From positions 1-21,185 of the forward strand of contig DASTNK010000138.1 in assembly GCA_035720945.1 (NCBI GenBank): a stretch of 21,185 nucleotides of DNA, given 5' to 3'. Positions 14,836 to 21,185 of this stretch are shown here, in pieces; position 1 is the stretch's first letter, and each line of letters opens with the position of its first letter. The notes under the pieces were generated by a model, which saw nothing but the letters and a program-made list of their open reading frames with translations, was not told where the DNA came from and ran no database searches. The stretch comes from SCQX01 sp035720945 (lineage in GTDB: Bacteria; Pseudomonadota; Gammaproteobacteria; Burkholderiales; Burkholderiaceae_B). Both the position numbers and the translations under genes were made by a program.

Positions 14836-14865
14836 GTATGTTGTGGCGAAAAAGCGTATTTCAAG
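14836..14865 (-). promoter_or_regulatory. Possible heat-shock-type promoter for lon
   Basis: CTTGAAA (14865-14859 on the minus strand) matches the sigma-32 -35 consensus, as expected for a heat-shock protease gene. The -10 part, GCCACAACAT, only loosely resembles CCCCAT-T, so this is a weak prediction. Confidence 0.35.
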
Positions 14866-14912
14866 CCACCCCTGTGCACCTATCTGGGAATAAGGGCATT
14901 ACCAGTACTTCA

Positions 14913-16223
14913 TCAGGCCGCCGCATCCTTGAGTTTCTTTGATTGACCGGAGCGGGAGTCGGCGGCGCGCGCCTCTTCCTGATCTGCGTAAATCAATATG
15001 GGGGAACCCTTCCCGGTGACGGCGTTCTCGTCCACCACCACCCGTTGGACATTCTTCTGGGAGGGAAGTTCGTACATCGTGGTGAGCAACGATTGCTCGA
15101 CGATGGAGCGCAGGCCGCGGGCACCGGTGCGACGTTTGAGCGCCCGACGCGCGATGGCGCTGAGCGCTTGCGGACGCACGTCGAGTTCGACCTCTTCCAT
15201 TTGAAACAGCTTCTGGAACTGTTTGATCAGTGAATTCCTGGGTTCGGTCAGGATGCGCACCAGCGTGTCTTCCTCGAGCTCTTCGAGGGTGGCCACGACC
15301 GGAAGGCGTCCGACCAGTTCAGGAATGAGCCCGAACTTGATCAGGTCTTCGGGCTCGGCTTCGGCGAACAACTCACCAATGCCTTTTTCGGTCTTGGCGC
15401 GCACCGATGCCGAAAAACCGATACCCGATTTCTCGGTACGGTCACGGATGATTTTTTCCAATCCGTCGAACGCACCGCCGCAAATGAACAGAATATTGGT
15501 GGTGTCGACCTGGACGAAATCCTGATTGGGATGCTTGCGCCCGCCTTGCGGCGGCACCGACGCCACCGTGCCTTCTATGAGCTTGAGCAACGCCTGCTGC
15601 ACGCCCTCGCCCGACACGTCGCGCGTGATGGACGGGTTGTCGGCCTTGCGTGAGATCTTGTCGATTTCGTCGATGTAGATGATGGCGCGTTGCGCCTTTT
15701 CGACATCGTAGTTGCAGTTCTGCAGCAGCTTCTGGATGATGTTCTCGACGTCTTCCCCCACATAGCCCGCTTCGGTGAGGGTGGTGGCATCGGCCATCAC
15801 GAACGGCACGTTCTGCATACGCGCGAGCGTTTGCGCCAGCAGTGTCTTGCCCGAGCCCGTGGGCCCGACCAGCAGGATGTTGCTCTTGGAGAGCTCGACA
15901 TCGTCACCCTTGACTTCGGTGTAGCGAACGCGCTTGTAGTGGTTGTAGACCGCCACCGCCAGGCTGCGCTTGGGGGCCTCTTGGCCGATCACGTAGCCAT
16001 CGAGGAACGTCTTGATCTCGACGGGCGTGGGGAGTTCGTTGCGAATGGCATCGCGCGCCGCATCGCGGGTTTCCTCGAGGATGATGTCATTGCACAGGTC
16101 GATGCACTCGTCGCAGATGAACACCGACGGCCCCGCGATGAGCTTGCGCACCTCGTGCTGACTCTTGTTGCAGAACGAGCAATGCAGCACCTTGTCGTCC
16201 GCCGAACCTTTTTTTTCAGCCAT
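14913..16223 (-). CDS. clpX: ATP-dependent Clp protease ATP-binding subunit ClpX
   Basis: ClpX is a hexameric AAA+ unfoldase that recognises tagged substrates (for example ssrA) and feeds them to ClpP. It has 436 residues. The N-terminal zinc-binding domain has C15, C18, C37 and C40. Walker A is GPTGSGKT (120-127) and Walker B is IIYIDEIDK (181-189). The ClpP-docking loop carries IGF in KSGIGFSASV. The Lys/Ala-rich C-terminus is ordinary. The ATG at 16223 gives the conserved MAEKKGSADDKVLHCSFC start, though no good ribosome binding site precedes it. It lies 97 bases after clpP. Confidence 0.97.
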   Translation of the reverse strand: MAEKKGSADDKVLHCSFCNKSQHEVRKLIAGPSVFICDECIDLCNDIILEETRDAARDAIRNELPTPVEIKTFLDGYVIGQEAPKRSLAVAVYNHYKRVRYTEVKGDDVELSKSNILLVGPTGSGKTLLAQTLARMQNVPFVMADATTLTEAGYVGEDVENIIQKLLQNCNYDVEKAQRAIIYIDEIDKISRKADNPSITRDVSGEGVQQALLKLIEGTVASVPPQGGRKHPNQDFVQVDTTNILFICGGAFDGLEKIIRDRTEKSGIGFSASVRAKTEKGIGELFAEAEPEDLIKFGLIPELVGRLPVVATLEELEEDTLVRILTEPRNSLIKQFQKLFQMEEVELDVRPQALSAIARRALKRRTGARGLRSIVEQSLLTTMYELPSQKNVQRVVVDENAVTGKGSPILIYADQEEARAADSRSGQSKKLKDAAA

Positions 16224-16245
16224 GGATATATTTATCGCTTCAAAC

Positions 16246-16268
16246 GAACGAGCGCACGCGGCTCGTTC
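16246..16268 (-). other. Hairpin between clpP and clpX
   Basis: GAACGAGC (16246-16253) and GCTCGTTC (16261-16268) form a perfect 8-bp stem with a 7-base loop. On the minus strand it is followed only by GTTTG, so it is a weak terminator at best. It may set the clpP:clpX expression ratio or mark a processing site. Confidence 0.4.
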
Positions 16269-16320
16269 AGGAGGGAATCACCCACGCACACAATGACCGT
16301 TCACCCCACAGGGGAACCGC

Positions 16321-16980
16321 CTACTTCTTGGTGTCGGCCCGGGAAACCAGCACATCGTCTATCAGACCATACGATACCGCATCCGCGGCCGACATGTAGT
16401 TGTCGCGTTCGGTGTCTTCGGCGATGCGCTCGAGAGGCTGTCCGGTACGCTCGGCCAGGATGCTGTTCAAGCGCTCGCGCAGACTGAGAATCTCGCGTGC
16501 CTGGATCTGGATGTCAGAGGCTTGGCCCTGGGCGCCGCCCGAAGGTTGGTGAATCATGATGCGCGAATTCGGCAGCGAATAGCGCTTGCCCTTGGCGCCC
16601 GCCGCCAGCAGGAACGCGCCCATGCTGGCCGCGAAACCCGTGCACAGCGTGGACACGTCGGGCTTGACGAACTGCATGGTGTCGAAAATGGCCATGCCCG
16701 AATACACCACTCCGCCAGGCGAGTTGATGTAGAGGGAAATGTCCTTGTCGGGATTCTCTGATTCCAGGAACAACAACTGCGCGACGATGAGGTTGGCGGA
16801 CTGGTCTTCGACCGGCCCGACCAGAAACACCACGCGCTCGCGCAGCAGGCGGGAATAGATGTCGTACGAGCGCTCGCCGCGCCCGGACTGTTCTATCACG
16901 ATAGGCACATAGCCCAGACCGCTGGGCCGTACCGAGTCCCCGCCATGCATTGATGCGTAGAAATCAGTGAAATGCGACAT
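16321..16980 (-). CDS. clpP: ATP-dependent Clp protease proteolytic subunit ClpP
   Basis: ClpP forms the tetradecameric serine-protease barrel used by ClpX. The 219-residue protein includes a short N-terminal propeptide region. The catalytic triad is S119 in GFAASMGAF, H144 in IMIHQPSGG and D193 in DTERDNYMS; the spacing matches E. coli. YDIYSRLLRERVVFLVG is the typical start of the mature core. The ATG at 16980 has AAGGA about eight bases upstream. It lies 11 bases after tig and is probably co-transcribed with it. Confidence 0.97.
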   Translation of the reverse strand: MSHFTDFYASMHGGDSVRPSGLGYVPIVIEQSGRGERSYDIYSRLLRERVVFLVGPVEDQSANLIVAQLLFLESENPDKDISLYINSPGGVVYSGMAIFDTMQFVKPDVSTLCTGFAASMGAFLLAAGAKGKRYSLPNSRIMIHQPSGGAQGQASDIQIQAREILSLRERLNSILAERTGQPLERIAEDTERDNYMSAADAVSYGLIDDVLVSRADTKK

Positions 16981-16991
16981 ATGAGGATTCC

Positions 16992-18302
16992 TTAAGCGGT
17001 TCCCATGAGTTCGTCGAAGGCGACCTGTTCGTCGGTGACCTGGGCCTTGGACAGCACATAGTCGACGACGTTGTCTTCAAGAACGATGGCCTCGATCTCG
17101 GCGCGGCGCTGCCGGTCGGACAGATAATACGCCACGACCTGGGCAGGCTGCTCGTAGCTCTTGGCGAAGTCTTCGATGCGGGTGCGAACCTGCTCGGGCT
17201 TGGCTTTCAGATCGGCCTTGTCGACCAGCTCGGAAACCAGCAGACCCAGCTTCACGCGGCGCTCGGATTCGGCCTTGAACATGTCTTCGGGAATGGGCAC
17301 TGATTCGGCATTGGGCACGCCGCGTTGCTTGAGGTCTTCGCGGGCAGCGGCGATGCGGCTTTCGGTATCGCTTTGAACCAGAGCCTTGGGCACATCGAAC
17401 GAGCACGCCCCAACCAGCGCGTCCATGACGCTGCCCTTGGTGCGGGCCTGCGCCCGGGCCTTGACCTCGCGGTCGACATTGCCACGGACCTCGGCCAACA
17501 GTTTGTCGACGTCGCCCTCGGCCTGGCCCAGCGACTTGGCGAATTCGGCATCGACTGCGGGCAGCACGGCCTCGGCCACTTCGGTGACCGTGATCGCGAA
17601 CTCGGCCTTCTTGCCGGCCACTTCCTTGCCACCATAATCGGCCGGAAATTCAAGCGGGAAGGTTTTGTTTTCACCCGCCTTCATGCCTTGCACGGCGGCT
17701 TCGAATTCCGGCAGCATGCGGCCCTGGCCCAGCACGAACGGGAATTTCTCGGCCTTGCCGCCATCGAACGGCACCCCGTCGATGGTGCCGGCGAAATCCA
17801 GCGTGACGCGGTCGCCATCCTGGGCGGCACGGCCTTCACGCGCTTCGTAGTTGGCGCGCTGCTTGCGCAGGATGTCGATCGTGTGCTGCACGTCGGCGTC
17901 GGACACTTCGACATTGGCGCGCGTGACCTTCAGCGCGGCGATATCAGGCGCGGTGATTTCCGGGTAGACCTCGAACGTGGCCGAGAACGCCATGATGCCT
18001 TCCTCGACCCCTTCCGTCTTGGGTTCGAGATTGGGCGTGCCGGCGACGCGCAGATTCGCGTCCTGGATGGCCTTGTCGAGCGCACGGCCGACTTCGGTAT
18101 TGATGACGTCATACCGGATGCCGGGGCCATGGCTGCGCTCGATCATGGCGAGCGGCGCCTTGCCTGGACGGAAGCCCTGCACCTTGGCGGTACGCGCGAC
18201 ACGCTTGAGCTGCGCCTGGACTTGCTTTTCAACTTCGGCCAGGGGAACGACCAGATCAACTCGGCGCTCCAGGCCGGACAGAGTTTCAACCACGGGCTGC
18301 AT
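16992..18302 (-). CDS. tig: Trigger factor, ribosome-bound chaperone and prolyl isomerase
   Basis: Trigger factor docks near the ribosomal exit tunnel and shields nascent chains. The 436-residue protein has three domains. The ribosome-binding N-terminal domain carries the signature GFRPGKAP (43-50). The FKBP-type isomerase domain spans about residues 160-245 (DRVTLDFAGTIDGVPFDGG, then LGQGRMLPEFEAAVQGM). A helical C-terminal domain follows. Length is as in E. coli (432). The ATG at 18302 starts with MQPVVETLSGLERR, which fits the family. It is the first gene of tig-clpP-clpX-lon and diverges from the CoA-transferase gene, so a promoter must lie in 18303-18478. Confidence 0.96.
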   Translation of the reverse strand: MQPVVETLSGLERRVDLVVPLAEVEKQVQAQLKRVARTAKVQGFRPGKAPLAMIERSHGPGIRYDVINTEVGRALDKAIQDANLRVAGTPNLEPKTEGVEEGIMAFSATFEVYPEITAPDIAALKVTRANVEVSDADVQHTIDILRKQRANYEAREGRAAQDGDRVTLDFAGTIDGVPFDGGKAEKFPFVLGQGRMLPEFEAAVQGMKAGENKTFPLEFPADYGGKEVAGKKAEFAITVTEVAEAVLPAVDAEFAKSLGQAEGDVDKLLAEVRGNVDREVKARAQARTKGSVMDALVGACSFDVPKALVQSDTESRIAAAREDLKQRGVPNAESVPIPEDMFKAESERRVKLGLLVSELVDKADLKAKPEQVRTRIEDFAKSYEQPAQVVAYYLSDRQRRAEIEAIVLEDNVVDYVLSKAQVTDEQVAFDELMGTA

Positions 18303-18478
18303 CGGATAAGGACCTATATGTGAACAATCGGGACAGTCGAACGGGGTATTTTACCGGAAATTGAAAACACCAAGCCTGCCCCGTCAAGCGCCGGGACGGG
18401 AAAGCGGCCGATCGGGAGAACGGCCCATACTCTTAAAATGGTTCCTGTCGCCAACCATTGGCCCAAACCGGAACCAAC

Positions 18479-19669
18479 ATGCCCAAACCCCTGGACGGAG
18501 TACGTGTGCTCGAACTCGGACAACTCATCGCCGGACCGTTCGCCGCCAAGATGCTGGGGGAGTTCGGCGCCGAGGTCATCAAGATCGAACCGCCCGAAAC
18601 CGGTGACCCGCTTCGGAAATGGCGCCTGTTGCACAACGGCACGTCGGTATGGTGGGCGGTGCAATCGCGAAACAAAAAATCCGTCACCCTCGATCTGCGT
18701 GAGCCCGAAGCCCAGGATGCGGTGCGCAAGCTGGCCGCCACCGCCGACGTGGTGATCGAGAACTTCCGGCCTGGAACGCTTGAGGGCTGGGGGCTGGGTT
18801 GGGATGCCTTGCACGCACTCAATCCCCGGCTCGTCATGCTGCGGGTTTCGGGATATGGGCAGACCGGCCCCTATCGTGATCGACCCGGCTTCGGCGTCGT
18901 GGGTGAAGCCATGGGCGGTCTGCGCCACCTCAGTGGCGAACCCGGCCGTCCTCCTGTGCGCGTGGGGGTGTCCATCGGCGATTCGCTGTCGGCGCTGCAC
19001 GGCGTGATAGGCGTGCTGTTGGCCCTTCGCCAGCGCGACCAGAACGGCGGCGACGGCCAGTGCGTGGATGTGGCGCTGTATGAATCCGTCTTCAACATGA
19101 TGGAAAGCCTGTTGCCGGAGTACGCCGTCTTCAATGAGGTGCGCCAACCCGCCGGCAGCAGCCTGCCCGGCATCACGCCCAGCAACGCGTACCTGTGCGC
19201 CGATGGCAAGTACGCACTCATCGCCGGCAACGGCGACAGCATCTTCAAACGGCTCATGGTGGCCATAGGCCGGCCGGAAGTGGCCGAGAACCCCGCCTAT
19301 GCCCACAACGACGGACGCGCACGCGACGCCGTCACGATCGACGGCATCATTGGCGACTGGGCGCGCGGCCACGATCTGGAGCACGTGCTCCACGTCCTGC
19401 ACGAAGCCCGCATCCCCGCCGGCAAGGTCTACGACATCGCCGACATCTGTGCCGATCCACATTATCAGGCGCGCGGCATGATCCTCGACAGCACACTGGA
19501 TGACGGCACCCCCGTCAAGCTGCCGGGCATCGTCCCCAAGCTGGACGCGACTCCCGGGGACGTGCGGCGCGGCGCGCCCACACTGGGTCAGGACACCGAT
19601 CAAGTGCTGGGTGAACTGGGGATAGACGCCAAAACGCGCCAAGGCTGGCGGGAACGCGGCATCATCTGA
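18479..19669 (+). CDS. CaiB/BaiF family (class III) CoA-transferase
   Basis: Class III CoA-transferases move CoA between carboxylic acids by a ping-pong mechanism with an aspartyl-CoA thioester. From the ATG at 18479 the protein has 396 residues. PLDGVRVLELGQLIAGPFAA is the classic N-terminus, followed by GAEVIKIEPP. The catalytic Asp is most likely D168 in VSIGDSLSALHG, equivalent to D169 of formyl-CoA transferase. NVFM-like and GVPAGPV-like regions appear as VFNMMES and ARIPAGKVYDI. A TTG at 18458 would add seven residues, but the ATG gives the usual start. Substrates are unknown; dicarboxylates such as succinate, mesaconate or citramalate are common in relatives. The regulator and transporter downstream suggest an organic-acid catabolic locus. 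Confidence 0.92.
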   Translation: MPKPLDGVRVLELGQLIAGPFAAKMLGEFGAEVIKIEPPETGDPLRKWRLLHNGTSVWWAVQSRNKKSVTLDLREPEAQDAVRKLAATADVVIENFRPGTLEGWGLGWDALHALNPRLVMLRVSGYGQTGPYRDRPGFGVVGEAMGGLRHLSGEPGRPPVRVGVSIGDSLSALHGVIGVLLALRQRDQNGGDGQCVDVALYESVFNMMESLLPEYAVFNEVRQPAGSSLPGITPSNAYLCADGKYALIAGNGDSIFKRLMVAIGRPEVAENPAYAHNDGRARDAVTIDGIIGDWARGHDLEHVLHVLHEARIPAGKVYDIADICADPHYQARGMILDSTLDDGTPVKLPGIVPKLDATPGDVRRGAPTLGQDTDQVLGELGIDAKTRQGWRERGII

Positions 19670-19749
19670 TTCAAATGTGCCTCGACGATCCATCGATACA
19701 CAAGCAAACCACTTCCTGAGGCACCACGCCGACCTCGAAACCTAGGGTT

Positions 19750-19761
19750 AATACTAGTATT
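19750..19761 (+). promoter_or_regulatory. Palindromic candidate operator before the GntR gene
   Basis: AATACTAGTATT is a perfect 12-bp palindrome about 50 bases before the regulator start, in an AT-rich stretch. A second short palindrome, CATATATATG, lies at 19784-19793. GntR/HutC regulators usually bind such inverted repeats near their own gene, so this is a plausible autoregulatory site, but it does not match a known consensus exactly. Confidence 0.4.
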
Positions 19762-19796
19762 CGGATTGATCTAGTCATGTAAACATATATATGAAT

Positions 19797-19802
19797 AGGG
19801 AG
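19797..19802 (+). promoter_or_regulatory. Ribosome binding site fixing the GntR start
   Basis: AGGGAG lies six bases before the ATG at 19809. It favours that start over the ATG at 19791, which would place this sequence inside the coding region. Confidence 0.75.
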
Positions 19803-19808
19803 ACTGAC

Positions 19809-20531
19809 ATGTTGATCGATAATCGCCTTCCTCGCTATCAACGTCTGCGCGACGAATTGATCACGCTGATCACAGCGGGTCAGTGGCGACCCGGGGAAAC
19901 CATTCCCACTGAACAATCACTGGCTCAGACCCACAACGTCGCAATCGGCACTGTCCGCAAGGCCGTCGACCTGCTTGTGGCGGAAGGTCTGTTGGAGCGC
20001 TTTCAAGGCCGGGGGACATTCGTTCGACGCGCCAGTTTCGACAATTCGCTGTTCCGCTTTTTCCGGTTCCAGACTCGACAGGGCGAGCGACGCATTCCGG
20101 AAAGCCGCATCCTTCGACGCGAGGTGGTCGTGGCGCCCTCGGCGGTGGCCACCGCCTTGCAGGTGGCGCCCGGCACCGAGGTTATCCAGATGTCCCGGCT
20201 CCGTCTAGCCAATGACGTGCCGCTACTGGCCGAAGAAATCTGGTTGCCGCACGACCGCTTCACGGCATTTCTCCAATTGGATCTGACCAGTATCGGCAAT
20301 CTGCTCTATCCCGTCTACGAGGCGCAATGCAATCAAATCGTTGCCTCGGCGACAGAAACGCTTACCGTCGAGGCCATTAATCCGATGTATGCGCGCCTTC
20401 TCAAAATCGCCCCGGGCACTCCTGGCGTGGTGATCGAGCGACTGGCTTACGGCTACGACCGCCAGCCCCTGGAATGGCGGCGCTCACGAGGGCCGGCCAG
20501 TGAATTCATTTATCAGGTCGAAATCCGCTGA
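19809..20531 (+). CDS. GntR-family transcriptional regulator, HutC subfamily (UTRA domain)
   Basis: The 240-residue protein has a GntR winged-helix domain at residues 1-72 (LPRYQRLRDELITLI, PGETIPTEQSLAQTHNVAIG, VRKAVDLLVAEGLLERFQGRGTFV). A C-terminal UTRA ligand-binding domain follows (from about 90, with VIQMSRLRLANDVPLLAEEIWLP and a final beta strand SEFIYQVEIR). HutC-type regulators respond to small metabolites such as organic acids, sugars or urocanate. It lies between a CoA-transferase and a transporter on the same strand, so it probably controls one or both, and its inducer is probably the transported acid or its CoA derivative. The start was chosen by its ribosome binding site. Confidence 0.92.
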   Translation: MLIDNRLPRYQRLRDELITLITAGQWRPGETIPTEQSLAQTHNVAIGTVRKAVDLLVAEGLLERFQGRGTFVRRASFDNSLFRFFRFQTRQGERRIPESRILRREVVVAPSAVATALQVAPGTEVIQMSRLRLANDVPLLAEEIWLPHDRFTAFLQLDLTSIGNLLYPVYEAQCNQIVASATETLTVEAINPMYARLLKIAPGTPGVVIERLAYGYDRQPLEWRRSRGPASEFIYQVEIR

Positions 20532-20599
20532 CGACCGGCTCATATCAGCCGGTGCGGGCGATCCCGCCCGCCATTCGCCCCCCCTCTCTGGAGACAAAC

Positions 20600-21185
20600 A
20601 TGTTCAGTTGGTTCAAAGAAGTATCCAGCAACGAACGCCGGACGTTCTGGGCCTGCTTCGGGGGCTGGGCCCTCGACGCGCTCGATGTCCAGATGTTCAG
20701 TCTTGTCATCCCCGCCATCATCGCTGAATGGTCAATCAGCCGAACCGACGCTGGCGTGGTAAGTGGCGCCACTTTGGTGGCCTCGGCGCTGGGAGGCTGG
20801 GTCGCTGGCGCCCTGTCGGACCGCTACGGCCGCGTACGCATCCTGCAATGGACCGTGGCTTTCTTTTCCGTATTCACATTCCTGTCCGCTTTCGCGCAAA
20901 GCTATCCCCAACTACTCATCCTGAAGTCGCTGCAAGGATTCGGTTTCGGCGGGGAGTGGGCCGCGGGAGCGGTATTGATGGCAGAGACCATCCGCACCCA
21001 ACATCGCGGAAAGGCGATGGGCAGCGTGCAAAGCGCATGGGCGGTCGGGTGGGCCGCCGCAGTGTTGCTTTATGCCCTGATGTTTTCCCTGTTTCCGGGA
21101 GACATGGCATGGCGGCTCATGTTCGCGCTGGGCATCCTCCCCGGACTCCTGGTTTTGTACATTCGCAGAGGTGTGCAAGAGCCCA
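20600..21185 (+). CDS. MFS transporter, carboxylate/aromatic-acid:H+ symporter type (partial, N-terminal)
   Basis: The frame is open from the ATG at 20600 to the window edge (195 codons, no stop). GGAGA at 20590-20594 sits about six bases upstream. The protein starts MFSWFKEVSSNERRTFWACF. TM1 carries GWALDALDVQMFSLVIPAI, with the acidic pair typical of the AAHS and sialate/lactate symporter groups. TM2 is followed by the MFS signature loop GALSDRYGRVR. TM4 has GFGFGGEWAAGAVLMAE, common in NanT/JEN-like and aromatic-acid carriers. Five to six helices are visible. It probably imports an organic acid across the inner membrane. It lies 68 bases after the GntR gene and is likely regulated by it. 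Confidence 0.9.
   Translation, partial: MFSWFKEVSSNERRTFWACFGGWALDALDVQMFSLVIPAIIAEWSISRTDAGVVSGATLVASALGGWVAGALSDRYGRVRILQWTVAFFSVFTFLSAFAQSYPQLLILKSLQGFGFGGEWAAGAVLMAETIRTQHRGKAMGSVQSAWAVGWAAAVLLYALMFSLFPGDMAWRLMFALGILPGLLVLYIRRGVQEP

Noticed and set aside
1..21185. Mobile elements, CRISPR arrays, tRNA or rRNA genes
   Set aside because: I looked for transposase or integrase motifs, regularly spaced direct repeats and tRNA-like or rRNA sequence and found none. The gene content is core chromosomal.

Overview
The window looks like chromosomal DNA of a GC-rich betaproteobacterium, most likely Burkholderiales, family Alcaligenaceae (Bordetella/Achromobacter-like). The assignment rests on protein resemblance (RF2, LexA, IscR, UvrB) and gene neighbourhoods (prfB/lysS, iscRSUA, uvrB/tyrB/lexA, tig-clpP-clpX-lon), not on a database search. 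Most of it is core housekeeping DNA. I see no transposase, integrase, tRNA, rRNA or CRISPR array.

Layout: 1-83 is the N-terminus of a leftward membrane protein. 419-3863 (+) is a translation block: prfB, read through a programmed +1 frameshift, then a short-chain dehydrogenase and lysS. A strong bidirectional terminator (3884-3924) separates lysS from the convergent isc operon (-): iscR, iscS, iscU, iscA, with an IscR-type operator at 6503-6527. Upstream on the same strand is a low-molecular-weight tyrosine phosphatase with its own terminator. Next come uvrB (-), and divergently tyrB and lexA (+). lexA has an SOS box embedded in an unusually long perfect inverted repeat. After a 500-base gene-free interval come lon, clpX, clpP and tig, all on the minus strand and so transcribed in the order tig-clpP-clpX-lon. 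The right end (18479-21185, +) looks like a small catabolic locus: a CaiB/BaiF CoA-transferase, a GntR/HutC regulator and the start of an MFS carboxylate-type transporter.

How the genes work together: prfB and lysS serve translation. The isc genes serve Fe-S cluster supply. uvrB and lexA serve DNA repair and its control. The tig/clp/lon block covers nascent-chain folding and regulated proteolysis; ClpXP and Lon are known to remove SOS products in other bacteria.

Two observations stand out. First, the IscU scaffold has lost two of the three cysteines that hold the nascent cluster (Q37 and S63, with C106 kept) and carries an altered HscA-recognition motif, in an operon with no hscB, hscA or fdx. 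Second, the lexA-lon interval holds a roughly 227-bp nested imperfect palindrome with side hairpins, followed by a second long hairpin. It codes for nothing recognisable and could be a structured RNA, a small repeat element or a DNA cruciform.
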